From contig BAAFSQ010000032.1 in the NCBI GenBank assembly GCA_054661495.1, positions 1 through 59,595 of the forward strand: 59,595 nt of DNA, read 5' to 3'. This stretch comes from Zygophlyctis sp. KS116 (lineage: Eukaryota > Chytridiomycota). The translations under genes were made by a program, and so were the position numbers. Of the stretch, positions 10,640 through 24,683 are shown piece after piece. How positions within the stretch are numbered: the stretch's first letter is position 1; each line of letters starts with the position of its first letter. Under the pieces are notes generated by a model, which saw nothing but the letters and a program-made list of their open reading frames with translations, searched no databases and had not been told where the DNA came from.

Positions 10640-12410
10640 CTAAAATCCTAAAGCGTCCTTAACTTTGAGAGCTTCAGAGTATAATCGTGTATTTTTGTAT
10701 ATTTGAGAAGATGCAGTGCCTTTTGGATCTGATTTCTCAGATGCTAGTCTAAGAACAGGTACGGCTTGTTGGATAACATCAACTTTTGGATCTAATCTAC
10801 GGCCTATTCCTTCGATAAGTCCAATTCCCATAATCACATTAACAAAATCACCTTCAAGTTTAACATGATGACACCGAACTAAATTCAGCATTGTGCCCAA
10901 AATACTTCCAATATTAAGATGTTGTAAAGAGGTTGCCTTGGATTTTACAGTTGATAAGAATTCTTCCATTTTCAGGATGAATTCTTCCGTATTAATGACA
11001 GAAGCTGGAGTTCGTGATCTTTCAATCATGAGATTAGCAATAAGTTTTCCGTCAAACTTTGTAATTGCATTGAAAAGATCTAAAAAGTTTGTTAAATTTT
11101 TGTCTGAGAGAGAAGTTACTAATCCTACATCTATAAAAACTAATTTTGGAATATAACCAATGTCATGAAGAGATTTTATCCGTTTTTGCCAATCAATAGG
11201 ATCTGAAATTTCATTCAACTGATTCATTAATGAGGAAACTGAATTTTCTAAAGTTGAAGGTGGAGTCAATGTGACTAATATATTTCCAGGATGCAAATCA
11301 GCATGTACAAAATTATCCAAAATTAGCATTTTCTAGTAAATATTAAATCTTTAAAAATACCAGAAATCCATCTAGTCCAAATCTTGCTAATTGAGAATCC
11401 ATTACACTTGGCCCCAACTGCAAGAATTTATCTATGGATACAGCAGGTATATATTCTTCAACCAAAATTTCTTTTTGTACAAAATCATCCCATATTTTTG
11501 GAAAATTGACAGTTTTTATATTCTTAAATCTCTTGTGAAAATTCTTCAAATTTTGAGCCTCTATTCTTAAATCTGATTGACATCGCATCATTCCAGCAAA
11601 AGTTTGAACTTCTTCCACCAGGGACAACCACTCCACGCCAGGAATATATGAAATCATTTTAGCAACAGATTCCATAATCTTGAGATCTATTATAATTCTG
11701 GATTCAACTCCAGGATGTAAAACTTTAATTGCAACTTCTTCTTCATAATGCCTTAATCTCCCTCTATAAACCTGAGCGATACTACCAACTCCAACAGGAT
11801 TTTCATCTAAAATGTCTATAATATCATTCCAAAAAGGTCCATATGAATTTTCAAATATATTCCTTGTTACTTTGAAAGAATGTGGATGAATATTACTTTG
11901 CAACCTGGCAAGTAATACACAAACTTGAGGCGAAAACAAATCTGATCTAGTGCTAGCCCATTGTCCCAACTAATGATTTAAAAACCAAAATCTCACCTTT
12001 ATAAATGTCGGTCCCATATTTTCCAAAGTCCAACAGACCAGTCTGATCATTGTGTCTCTTAATGCATCTGATTTCAAAATGTACTCATACAAGATCCAAA
12101 CAGGAAACAAAACCAATGCAGGCGTCATGATCAAACCCAGATAAAGCATTCTTAACAATAACCTTAGAGAGCTGACTTCAAACGGCTCTACAGGATAAGT
12201 AATTGTAAGCGGTGCCTCTCTTTGAGTTTCTTCTTGGTTGATCTGAGACATGTACCAAGCAGTTATCGGAGTTCCGATCAAAGCAATTCCAGTTGGAGAT
12301 CCAAATGATCGACTAAACGGTGAAGTCATCTGTAAAGGCCGATAAAAAGAGGACCAACTACGCTTCATAGACTTAACATTTTTCACTTGAGCAAACAATC
12401 GACGATTCAT
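10640..12410 (-). CDS. ADCK2/Cqd1-like UbiB-family atypical kinase
   Basis: A 571-aa UbiB (ABC1/ADCK) protein. Exons are 12410-11997, 11969-11361 and 11332-10640. Family motifs are complete: the KxGQ element in FIKLGQWASTRSDLF (joined across intron 1), a modified A-rich loop NPVGVGSIAQVYRG, the lysine in VAIKVLHPG, and the catalytic and metal motifs in VHADLHPGNILV and VFIDVGLV. The KM-LDNFVHADLHPG context is typical of ADCK2 and yeast Cqd1. The N-terminus is basic, serine-rich and nearly free of acids, as expected for a mitochondrial presequence, and a membrane segment follows. UbiB proteins act in coenzyme Q synthesis or distribution. The upstream open frame lacks an ATG before 12410. Confidence 0.9.
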
Positions 12411-12594
12411 ACTATCGAATGACCTACGCTTTGACGCTGACGCCAATTGAAAACCGTTGGAAATTCAATTGTTTGTAATACAGAGATCCTTCAATAACAA
12501 ACCGAAATTGATACTCTGAAAAGAGGAATTAACGAAATTGATGGTCGATCAAAAAAATAGAATCAGCCTAAACTGAATTTGAATCGGACAGTTA

Positions 12595-13074
12595 TTGAAT
12601 TCTGCAAATATTCGACTTAATGCCAAGACAAATGAATTAACTGCTGCTAGTCATATATACATTGAACTATGGAATCAAAAAAAATTGAATCTCTCTTGTC
12701 ATAGAGGTATGTCTGATTAGTTGTATGCTTCGGACTTTTACAGATGGATGGAATCTTTGGGCGGACAAGATTGTTTGCTTACTCTACTGCTTATTGATGA
12801 GTATAATTCATTTCCTAAGGTTTCTCGAGATCAAGTCTCCTAGAACAAATGAACCATCTAAACAACTTTAGTCGTAAAACTCAACGTACATTTAAATCTA
12901 TAGTATTTGCGGGAACATTTTCTATTATTACTATACAATCACAATTGGAAAGTTCAGAAAATGTTATCTCCCAGTGGTGCAAATCTCGTGTAGTCATTTA
13001 TTTCTAAACTGGACAACTTTTGTTTGTCCGACACTGATTTTCACCAAATATTCTACAATTCATTTTATCCTGTG
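12595..13074 (+). pseudogene. Decayed NTPase-like gene relic
   Basis: A coding-looking stretch broken by stops and frameshifts. Frame 1 runs 12595-12843 with an internal TAG at 12718. It contains SDFYRWMESLGGQDCLLTL followed by LLIDEYNSFPK, which looks like a Walker B strand. A second frame, 12861-13007, reads RKTQRTFKSIVFAGTFSIIT. A third, from 13006, reads LDNFCLSDTDFHQIFYNSFY. The order Walker B, then a VFAGT-type strand, then an [ST]-D-[ST]-F segment recalls P-loop NTPases attached to Crinkler-type or archaeal-type ATPase families that are expanded in basal fungi. No Walker A was found. Assignment is tentative. It fills the gap between the UbiB-kinase promoter and the 3' end of the Rag GTPase. 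Confidence 0.45.
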
Positions 13075-14093
<1,019 letters not shown>

Positions 14094-14211
14094 CTAGACT
14101 GTAAAACTCTTTTTCAGCGTCAGAATTTAGCGCTAGTTTCAGCTCGAGGTTCTACACCCTTTAGACTCAAGTGGACAAGAAAACTCAAAAATCTTAAATT
14201 CCAGCCAAGTT

Positions 14212-14745
<534 letters not shown>

Positions 14746-14782
14746 TTATGCAGTGATTTTAGGTCTTGGTTTGAACCATCGA

Positions 14783-15451
14783 ATGACTGTGGCACTTCCT
14801 TGCATTCTCTTATCTTATCAATCTTCTGTATATGCATCTTTTGCTCCCCTGCTTCTTTTAAATGGATCAACTTCTAATCCAAAGGATGTGTTTTTTGTAG
14901 ATTCTAAAGATCTCTTTTATGGATCTATTGATGAATTCATTTTTGTCCTTTTAAAGAGTTTACATATAAATACTGATGTTATCTTACATTTTCAAGATAT
15001 GGATCTAGATTTACATTCAGACTCTTACATGACTGGACAATTATCACTACAAGAGATTCATAATGTGTATAAAGACTTGAGACTAGTTCAAAATTATACG
15101 CTAGACAAGATTCCACCGCTAAAAGTAAAGATTTTGGAAATGGTAATTTTGACAAATTTATTCTAGTCTTCTTGCTTTAAAAATCAGTTTTATAAACTGA
15201 AACAGGATAATTTAGACTCTCTAAAGTCAAAGAGACATAATCCATATCTAAATAAAGGGGATGAAGAGAATCCGATTGCGATTGAAGATGATAAGGATTT
15301 AGATCAGGATGATCAAGTCATTATAATTGATGATGATGATGATCATGTTCAGAAATTAACTCGTCCATTTATAAAGAGGAGAAGGAGAGGGATAAAGATT
15401 GTTTGTAAAGACTTGCGTGGATCAAGTCAAATTTCACGGTTTTTAAGATAA
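14783..15451 (+). CDS. Unknown protein with acidic and basic C-terminal tail (214 aa)
   Basis: Two exons, 14783-15142 and 15167-15451, separated by a 24-nt intron. No family was recognised. Residues 1-120 look globular, with segments VFFVDSKDLFYGSIDEFIF and QLSLQEIHNVYKDLRLVQ. The C-terminal third is charged: an aspartate run (DDDDDHVQK) followed by a basic patch KRRRRG, compatible with a nuclear protein. The open frame extends upstream through the antisense strand of the E2 gene, but the first ATG outside that gene is at 14783. Its stop is five bases from the convergent GCP4-like gene. A small subunit of a DNA- or chromatin-associated complex is possible but unproven. Confidence 0.65.
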
Positions 15452-15456
15452 TAAAT

Positions 15457-17157
15457 TTAATGAGAATACCAATGGTTGAAATTAAGGCGGCATAAAAAGC
15501 TTGAAGCCTCTGGTAGTCCTGCAAATACCTTTAAAAGGAAATTTAAGTCTCTGTCAAATTCAAGTGTCAATTCGAGTTTGGATTCAAATGATTCAGATCC
15601 ATTCATTATTGACACTAGTTGATTAATGGTGCTGAGAAGGTTATTGAGTCGTACAAGAGCAAGTCTGTTGCGCAGAAAACATCCTATTTCTATTTCATCC
15701 AAGAATTTATCATGCCTTTCAAGCATTTCATGGTAATTTAATAGATCCAAGCATGAGAGTAATTGAGAATATTTTACAGTTATTAGATCCATTTGAACAT
15801 AGGACCAAAAAGAATTGATGAATTCTGTAATTTTTCTTTTTAAAATCACATCTTCCTTGTTGAGTACTTTCAATGCAAAAAGGCTGTTAACTCTAGTCTG
15901 AGAGAATTTGATTTTAACTAGAAATTTGTTAATTTTACTATATCGCTGAACTTCTGTAGGAGTGAAAAATAGAGATTGTTCCTGTGGAACGTCTAACCAT
16001 AGAACTCGTTCATTGTAATCAGCGATTTCTTGGGGAGCAGCTTTTGGAGCAGTTATACTAAATGCACCAAACTTGAAATCTTCCAAAATTGCCATGGTAT
16101 CTTCTATAAATAAATTACTACTTTAAACGTACCTCGAATTCCTTCAAATTCCAAACATTTAAGTGAATTATGGAGAGAAACAATAAGATCCTCCCTTCCG
16201 CCAAGAAAAGATTCTCTAATCACTGATAAACATTTTAATAAGCCATTATGTTTGAGATATTGTGACATATTCGTTGAAAATGAAATGTGAATTTCCTTAA
16301 TTCTTATTTGTAATCTGAAAGAATCAAAATTAATAGTCTGAGGGAAACTCGAAATAGATTCCCTTACAAATTCATCCCAGTCATTTTTATTCCTGAATTG
16401 AGCCTGACGATTCTTAAATAGTGTATAAACTAAATTTCCAATTTCATACATCATTGTGACAGATTCTTTTGAAATAAATGACGGAATTGATTCAATTATT
16501 TTATACTCTGTTTCCATAAAGTTCTTACATTCCTTTGATGGAATGATCAGAAATTCAGAGTAAGGATCATACACTTGACCTTTTATTACCCAATCTTGCA
16601 ACTGATTCATAAAAACATGTGTTAATGATTCATTTAATCTAAAGTCAACTAAAGACATCTGTACCTAGAGACTAATTGATGTACATTTGGATCCCCGACA
16701 TTAAAATTAACAAGCCAGTCTAAAATTGCAATTCCATGATAATTTTGCAGAATATCGCATAGAAAAATATGAATAAATTCAAGCCTTTTTAAATGCTATA
16801 TTTACTAAGAAAATAGTTTACCAATGAAAATATAGTTTCTAAATGTGTTAAGCTATAAAATTCATTCTTGACAACTATTTCCCTTTCGCATTTAATAATA
16901 TCATCATAGTATTCAGCAATAATCGGATTTATAGTAAATGTAACAGCATCTGCATACAATCCATGCGGCCTTTTGCAATTATTAATTTCATTGACAAGAG
17001 CTCCGCATGCAGTTATTCTCTGCATGGCTTCTACTTCTGCAGGATGGCAGGCCTGGGCAGATGTTACAGTGACAATAGATTTGGGATACTTACTGTTATC
17101 AAAGTAGAATACATCGCCTTCAACGCCAGCTAGACTTATCAATAAGTTATTAATCAT
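15457..17157 (-). CDS. Gamma-tubulin complex component, GCP4-like
   Basis: A 539-aa protein of the GCP/Spc97-Spc98 family that helps build the gamma-tubulin ring for microtubule nucleation. Exons are 17157-16822, 16795-16665, 16638-16133 and 16103-15457. The N-terminus MINNLLISLAGVEGDVF resembles the GCP4 start. The N-terminal GRIP1 region includes FSLHLKRLEFIHIFLCD and FMNQLQDWVIKGQVYDPYSEF. The C-terminal region has the typical FWSYVQMDLITVKY and YHEMLERHDKFLDEIEIGCFL. Length is short for GCP2/3 and closest to GCP4. An in-frame ATG at 17193 would add 12 residues. GCP4-6 are absent from budding yeast, so this fits a basal fungus with animal-like microtubule organisation. Confidence 0.83.
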
Positions 17158-17315
17158 GCGGAAGTTGCAGCCAATATTTCGGACTTTTAACATTTGATGC
17201 AATCCCTGCTATCAGCACAATTTGGAGTCTAATCAGCAATGCATTCCCTTCCTTCAGTAATTATTATTTTAGAGTCTCACAAAACGCCTTGTTGACATCC
17301 ACCCCCTCCTTGAAA

Positions 17316-18014
17316 ATGTTTCTCGTTGAACTTGGATTGCTCGCTACAGGTGTTAGTGCTGGTGGATGGAATCGCAGAGTATATTATGATGCATTGGGAT
17401 GCAAAGGGAATTTAGTCCATGGGATAATGGTCTATCAGTCTCCAAATTGTGCTGCCAGTAATTCAGTGGTAAACTCTGCTTGCGAAGATAAATCTTCTCA
17501 AAATCCTCTTAGCTCTGAAGGAACTTCTTGTGAAACAGTTGGTACTCCTAATGATGCAACTTACTTTCCTCCAGCAGATCAGGCTGGTAAAGTCTCTACT
17601 TATGTGATCATCAATAAGTATCTTGGAACAGAATGTTCAGGAATAAGTGATGGATTTGAGCAAAGATCTATTGCAGCTGATGGAAAATGTTATGCAGATG
17701 AAAGAGGATCTTACTTTAAGGCTACTTGTAATGGTCAATCATCCACAGTTTTTACTTACTGCAAAGATGCCTCGTGCAATGAATGTACTACGGATACTTT
17801 TGATGGGTCATGTCAGAAATCTACAAATGGTCTGGCAGTAAGAGGCTTTTGTACTAACTCTGCAAATGTTGGCTCTCCGACTTCTGAAACGACAACATCA
17901 GGACAGACTGGAAAGACATCTGCTACAGGATCTACTCAGAAAAATTCTGTTGCATCTCCTGACAGGACTGTTTTAGGATTGATCCTTGGGATTCTGTCTG
18001 CTTTTATCCTTTAA
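17316..18014 (+). CDS. Secreted cysteine-rich protein with GPI-type tail
   Basis: An intronless 232-aa protein. The first ~17 residues (MFLVELGLLATGVSAGG) form a signal peptide. The mature domain holds about 13 cysteines. Between about residues 190 and 212 it becomes Ser/Thr-rich (SPTSETTTSGQTGKTSATG). It ends in a short hydrophobic tail, VLGLILGILSAFIL, typical of a GPI attachment signal. This architecture is common for fungal cell-surface or wall proteins. No catalytic motif was recognised. The open frame reaches back to 17289 without an ATG. Its stop is 24 bases from the condensin stop on the other strand. Confidence 0.8.
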   Translation: MFLVELGLLATGVSAGGWNRRVYYDALGCKGNLVHGIMVYQSPNCAASNSVVNSACEDKSSQNPLSSEGTSCETVGTPNDATYFPPADQAGKVSTYVIINKYLGTECSGISDGFEQRSIAADGKCYADERGSYFKATCNGQSSTVFTYCKDASCNECTTDTFDGSCQKSTNGLAVRGFCTNSANVGSPTSETTTSGQTGKTSATGSTQKNSVASPDRTVLGLILGILSAFIL

Positions 18015-18038
18015 AAAATAAATCAGATCTTTTATTTT

Positions 18039-21000
18039 TTAATTATCATTTACAATTCTTCGGCGTGAAGACCTCTTGGCAGGGGTAGATACCTTTGATT
18101 GCGTTCCAGTTTCTTCCTTGACACGGCGAGGCTTTGCCTTGATTGTTGAAGCTTTAGTCATTGGTGTCTTTGGAGTGTTTTCTTGAACATCTTCATCAGA
18201 TGCTGAATTGTCACATAAACTTTGCTTCTTTCGGACAACTAAAACATCAATGAGAAAATTTACCCTTGATAGACTTTGGTTCCTTGTTTAAATGGTTTTG
18301 ATCCTTCAAAGAAAGTGTAGCCATAGCTTCCGCAGCAGTATTAAGGTCTAGATTCATTTTTTGGCTTATTGACTTGTGCTTTTCGGATTGCGCATTGGTT
18401 GTTGCTTCGTGATTTTCCATTGCTTTTTTATGCATTTCTTTCAGTTTTTCTTCCAGTGAATCTACATAAAGCTTTATCTCTGCTTTCACGGGAGGCTTTC
18501 TGGTCTAATAGTTTAGTCCTTGAAATTAAATACTTTGGCCAAGATTTCCAAAAATAGTTTATAGACAAATGGTTCATAAAGCTTGTCCTGATACAAAACC
18601 GAATGTTCATCTAGTTTTTTTAAGCTTTTTTCAGAATTATATGATAATAGAGAAAGACAGTATGCAATATCCCGCCATTGCCTTTCGGTATCAGCATTAC
18701 GGAATCTTTGGCATAATTTATCAACAATGCTTTCAGTTTGTTTATCCTTGGAGTAAGTAGAGTATCTAGGTACCTTTTTAATAAATTCTAGCAGAAATTT
18801 CATAATTGTCTTAAAAGTTTCTTCGTTCACTCCTGTTTTCGGATGTGATAAATTACTAATAACATCCGGTAGATTATTATATACTGCATTATCTTTAGTC
18901 GAAAGCTCAGTAAAAAACAGCTTTGCAAGATCACTTATCTTCTTGTCAGGATCTTCTAAACATTTGGCCATTTCACTGATCTGGCCTTTAACCTTAATCA
19001 TTCCATTTAATATCAGAAATGTCAATACCATTAATGCATTCTTCTTGACGTGTACATCTTCATCAGATAGGCGATTATAAAGATAAGAGACATTTTGATC
19101 AATTAATGTATTGAAGCAGATGGCAATGTCTCCTAGACCGATGATGATATTACTTTTGATGATGGGGTCTTTCGTTTTTTCAAGAATAGTTAGTAAAAGC
19201 TGAAGGTGAGAATCGCAAAATTCTGAGCTAATGCACATAAATTTGCAGAGAGCTAAAACTGCCATATTCTGAAGAATGGGATCCTACCAAATTAATTTGA
19301 AAAACAAATACATTAAAAGACCGATTATGTAGGCAGATAAATGATATCATAGGCCCAAAGATAGCTAGTAACGCTTTTTCACCATACAGAAGTTCCCTCT
19401 CTCGTATATGTATGATCCTCTCTGAAAATTCATCTTCAGCGGTACCATTAACTTGTTCAAGATCATCAGAAGATTTTGTGATATCTTTTTTCTCTATAAT
19501 AATGTCAGAAAGTTGAAACGTACCAAGATATTTTCGCCTTTTCCATTCAGCTTCGATCGCTTCTAAATGTACAATCTCTTTAACCGCTACATGTCCTACC
19601 ATGAAACATAGTTTTGACAAATTCAAAGCACTTATACTATTCTGGGAGTTATTTTCTTGATTGTCATCAGCAATATCGTAAGTGCCTTCTGTACTGATCT
19701 GCCCCATTTCCTGCAAAATAGATGGTCCATTTAACGCTTCTGCAGCATCCAAGCTGAAAACTTTTGAAGCAAAAACTTTTATCAAAGTTCCACAAATCGA
19801 ATCTGGCTTGTCTGCACAGGCATAAATAGCATTAATAGCCTGTTCTGTAAATTCAAACCTAAAATGTTCAAAAAATTATAATTCCATACCAGTATTCGGA
19901 ATTCTCCACTTCGAGTATTAAAGAAGTCAGCTGTGTAAAGATAGCGTTTGTTGGTGGGAATCGTGTCGGAGGAGCTGCCAATGATCCTTTTTTATTAATT
20001 GTTTTTGGAAACATACCTTTTTCTCTTTTTGACGACGAGAGTTGCTGCAGGGCGATACATGTATGCTTTGCCAAAAGTAAATCATCCTGTATGTTGATAA
20101 AGCTAGAAATACCTTTGCTGCTTCCCCAATACCAATTTTTACCAAGATATCCATATTATTGGACAATATTTCTTTGTCTGCTCTTCCAGTCATGCTCAAA
20201 ATAATCAATGCACCACGTCGTATATTCGGAGGAATATCTTGCTTTTTCGACGCTCGAAATGAGAATATCAATTATATACCAAATATTGACCATAAAACAT
20301 TTAGCACTGAATAATCAAATTCTTCGCTTGATACCATTACAGCAATCAATTGTTCTAAAGAAGTCTGTTCGGCCAATGACATATTTAATGTTAAACTAAT
20401 AGTTAAAATATCTTGCATATACTTGATCAAATTATTGGCGATAACCTGTTCTTTTGGAGCACTTGAAGGTGGCGGATCCATAAATATGGCTTTGTAGCTT
20501 CTTATTAGATTTTCTCTTATGCTTCCAACCTCTGAATCAGATGTTTCTTTATCCCATATTTTGTGAACCATATATTTTACTCCTGACTGTAATTGTATTA
20601 TTTAGTTATTACATACCATAGCGCATTCCATTTCAAATCTGTATGCAGTAACAAAAAAATGCATCGTTTCAACAACTTCTCCTTTTGTGTTGGATGCCAA
20701 AAGAGTGATCAAATGCGGCACTGCATTCTCAATTTGCTTAATAAACACGATTCCTGCTGTATAATATTGAAGCAAGGTGATATACTGCACAAGCTCCTTG
20801 TCCGATTTCTGAGGATCTTGAGAAGCAGGATTTTCTTCAAGGCTTTCTACCACAACTGTTGCTTAAAATTAAGCTATAATTTTCTTACATTTCTGAAGCA
20901 AGGATTCTTTCTCATTATCTTCCTGGATATCCATAGTTTCCTCATCTTCGTGAGCTATGGCCACTTCAGGAACTACAGGACATTGTGCCTAGCCTATGAT

Positions 21001-22558
21001 AATCTAAAAGATACCTTCAATTTATCTTCCAATTTCTTTCGTTTATCTTCGAAAAAAGAAAGCGATAATGCTCCTTTATCTTCGGCAATACAAGTATACG
21101 GTGATTGTTCAATGCTTCGAGCGAGAAACTTTATAGATGCTTTTCTTACATTACTAGATTTATCCTTCAATCTTCCAATCACTAATGACATGATTGTTGG
21201 CTGAAGTTTGATCGGGATACATGTAGATCCAGGCGATCTTAATCTGATTCTTTAGTCTAATTTAATTAAATACTCTGCCAATTTTGTTAATACATTGACG
21301 ACCTTGACTCGGACATATGAATTGGTATCTCTGAACCTTTCCATCAGAACATCGTAGTATGAATGAAGTGAGGATCGGGCAGAATCGGAATCTTCAGATG
21401 ACAATTTTTGAATCAAATTTCCCAAAACTTCCAGCATTGCGCACCGGATTATATACGACTAACATTTATCATCAAGAAAATACCTCTGAATCTATCTGAT
21501 TTTGCAAATGAACCATTCCTTTTTGAACTTGTATAGGAAGATCTTCTGATAATTGCACAACAAATTTAGCAAACGCTTTTGAGGATCTTGAATCTTCTCC
21601 AAAAACAATTTCACTTGTTTTTCTATATAACTGATTCCAAAAAATGTTACATTATAATTCCATCTACTACTACTGTATTATCATAAGTCTTTGCCAAATT
21701 GGCCAAGAAATCCGCCACAAATCCGGCCAGATGTTCTTCCCTTAAATAATCTTGAACCATTCTAGCTTGAACTGTACTTCTTGTTCCTTTTTCATGCTTT
21801 GTGACGATCGATGAATATATATCTATTATTCCATTTTTAATCTTTTCGTCCTTCACAGAGTCTGGTGATTCCAAAATCAAAGATATTGCTCTAGTTAAAA
21901 TACTATTTCAAGTTAATAAATAACTCCTACTTTATAAAACTTTCATAGTCTGTTGCTTGCAAGAATAGCCTGCCCAACTCTAATTGCAACACGTTTTCTA
22001 CTACCTCCAGAAGCGCTGAAATTGTAGAGCTGACCCGTTTTGAATCACTCTTCTTTCCAGTACTCTAAATAATTAAGTTTTAAATTCGATTTCAATATCG
22101 TCCATGTCCGATCATACTAGATGCGACGCGTCTTGGAAATAGCATACCTTTAAGCTCTCGGATTCAATGACAAAAATACAGATATACCATAAGATTGCAT
22201 ACATTCCTAGTGCGGCTTTATCCAATTCAAAATTGTGCGAGCAAGATTCTGCGAGGTCCGATGTAGCTGTAGCGACTTGTGCATTGAAGACTGTAATAAG
22301 GAAATCAATAAATTCGTATAATTCATCCTGCTTTAAACCGTATCTTGCATTATAAAGATGAATTTTACTCTAGTAACTTCTTGAGATTATCATAAACTTG
22401 AACGATTGCATTTGAGTCCTGCAAAAGCAACGCCATTTCTAAAGATATTATCGGACGTCGACATTACCTTCTTGGCTATGCTGCCATTGAGACACTGGAG
22501 ACTCAGGATAAGCAAACGTTAGTATTTCTTGATATTCTCTATTTATATCAAAATCCAT
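18039..22558 (-). CDS. YCS4: Condensin complex subunit 1 (Cnd1/Ycs4/NCAPD2)
   Basis: A 1342-aa HEAT-repeat subunit of condensin, needed for mitotic chromosome compaction. There are 17 exons; the introns are 22439-22467, 22344-22368, 22065-22147, 21903-21930, 21623-21650, 21459-21483, 21250-21273, 20989-21014, 20862-20888, 20587-20616, 20253-20279, 20087-20112, 19859-19889, 19284-19311, 18505-18533 and 18239-18263. Frame is kept throughout. Diagnostic blocks are IGRLKDKSSNVRKASIKFLA, NIRRGALIILS, WRDIAYCLSLL and, in the Cnd1 domain, LALCKFMCISSEFC with SNIIIGLGDIAICF and NRLSDEDVHVKKNALMVL. The C-terminus is basic with SP/TP sites (TPKTPMTKAS, STPAKRSSRR), as expected for Cdk-regulated condensin. 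The third intron is 83 nt, by far the longest seen. Start and eIF2B stop are 24 bases apart. Confidence 0.95.
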
Positions 22559-22582
22559 AAATTTCTTTAATATAACGGAACT

Positions 22583-24683
22583 TTAATCTTCTTCTGATGC
22601 GTTTTCGAGCCATTCTACTAATGGATATACTTTCTCCTTGATTAAAGTATAATTGCGGTCATCAGGCAATTTTATATACCATGAAACGATTGAATCTTCT
22701 TCTAAAACATCCGTCTCGTACAAACATTGAAGAATAACTATTAATATTTTTGCCTTGCCTTCATCTCTAAGACATTCAGTAGTTAGAATGTTTAAAATGT
22801 CCTTTTGATCATCCGCAGAATGTACAAAGCGGATAATGAGTGGTGACCAAGTGGTAAAAATCTAGCAATTAACATTGTAATAATTACCATTTTACAAGAT
22901 CCAATAGCCTTGTTATGATCAATTTGATTGAGGAAAAAAGGTAGCATTATACTCCTCAAGTCTTGAAAACTGATATTCATTGCCATTTTCAATGTGTTGA
23001 GCTCAAGACCGGCAATTTCAGGAGAATGACTCTCCTTGAATGCTCTTTCAAGAGTTTGCTGAACTTCACGGACCCATTCTTAAGTTTTAATCTATATCAA
23101 TTACCTATCTCCTCATCTGTATCAGTATATCCTGTCGTTTCTCCATTCTCGGAATCTTCAGAGACTGACGACGCCTTGACTCGCTCACCCGCTAAAACTT
23201 TAAAATATCAATATTATACCAATGCTTAGTCTTTTAAAGTCCAAGTCATCATCATCTGAATCGACTGCAAAGGGTAAAGTCACGTTGTCTGATGAGTACC
23301 ATTGACTATAATCTTCTAGAATTGTATTTGATTCAAGATAAACATTTGCAGCAATAATACATCCTTTTGGAACTTGAACAGACTCCTTCAAAGTAACATT
23401 ATTGGAAATTATGGATTGCTTTACTGTGCATCCATCACCTATAATGCAATCATCCATGATATGTGCCCCGTCCAGGAAAACATTTGCTCCTAAACGATTA
23501 ATCATTATAAATACCAATCAAAACATTTCTTCCAATTACAGAATCTTTAATTTTTGAATCTTTCCCTACATTAGACCCACTTCCAATTGTTGACTTTCCG
23601 CATAAAAAAGTCGAACTACAGCTTCATAAATCTGTATTACCTTGTCAGAGTCACATTTGAGTCTCTATAAGTATAAGGCAGAGAGAGTTTATATTTTGAA
23701 TTCCCAGTCCAATTAGAATCAGGCACAATTGGATAAGCCCACCTGGCCATAATATCTTTACTATTTCCTTAGGTGACAAACCATTACCTAACAAGATCAT
23801 AAACCAAGGGACAAGTAACTCTAGCAGCATACTTATCTGTTAAAACATGAGCATAAATAGTTTTTCCTAAAAGATCTGATTCCAAGACACCGCGAACAAA
23901 ATCTTTTCTAATATCTTGATAATCAAAGTTTTCAGTAAATAAAGCAGGAACTTCAATAGAACATATATCAATTCTACAATCCAACAAATCTATCCTAGCT
24001 TCTAATTCATCATTCTTATCAAAAACATCCAAATCTAAATTAAACCTAGTCTTTGAATGCCTCCCTTCCAATCCATGATAATAAACAATTTCACTAGTGT
24101 TACTATTCATTATAAATAGCGACTCATCCACATCTCCAGTAGAAAAAGACTGTGAACCATTACCCCCTTGCTTTAAAACCATTGTCATTATTGCGTTTTT
24201 ATCTAGTTCTTTTCTGGCCTTGTGCGCCTCAACTGCACTGGCAAGATCCATATTCGAGACAACATCTCCTAAAAATCAATCTTTTTAAAAAGTACCATTA
24301 ATAAGTATAAAATCTGAAGTCATTTTATTATCCAATTCCCTTAATACATCTCCCATTGATCTTAACTCTTTTGAGATGAGCACTGTAATTTTTGGCTGAG
24401 AAGGAGTGATCGCACTCCATTTTGAATTCCTAAAAATCAATAATAAATATTACATTATATAATCTTCTATCTTCTCTGCATGCGCACAGCAAACGATAAA
24501 AACCTCATGTACTTTAGCCACAGCACAGATTTCCAGTGAATAATCCAGCATTGGAACATTTAGCAATGGGATCAAGCATCTTGGCTTGTCCCTAGTAAGA
24601 GGCTGAAACCGACTATTGAAAGAATCTGCTACAATCACTGCCTGAAGAAGATCTTCCTGATCGACCAACTTGCTCTTGACCAT
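22583..24683 (-). CDS. GCD6: eIF2B epsilon subunit (Gcd6)
   Basis: A 630-aa catalytic subunit of the guanine-nucleotide exchange factor for eIF2. Nine exons: 24683-24454, 24429-24296, 24268-23788, 23760-23641, 23615-23515, 23489-23220, 23191-23105, 23078-22888 and 22861-22583. The N-terminal nucleotidyltransferase-like domain shows LQAVIVADSFNSRFQPLT, DKPRCLIPLLNVPMLDYSLE and DFILINGDVVSN. The left-handed beta-helix has GCTVKQSIISNNVTLKESV and VLIGANVFLDGAHIMDDCII. An acidic linker (DSDDDDLDF, DSENGETTGYTDTDEE) leads to a C-terminal W2 domain ending KVYPLVEWLENASEED, the eIF2- and GTP-exchange-active part. Two further in-frame ATG/upstream options exist (24719), but 24683 matches the family start best. 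Confidence 0.96.

Noticed and set aside
18428-18760. Several 60-75-codon frames on both strands inside condensin
   Set aside because: They are shadows of the conserved HEAT-repeat exons; the minus-strand reading frame with introns matches Cnd1 throughout.
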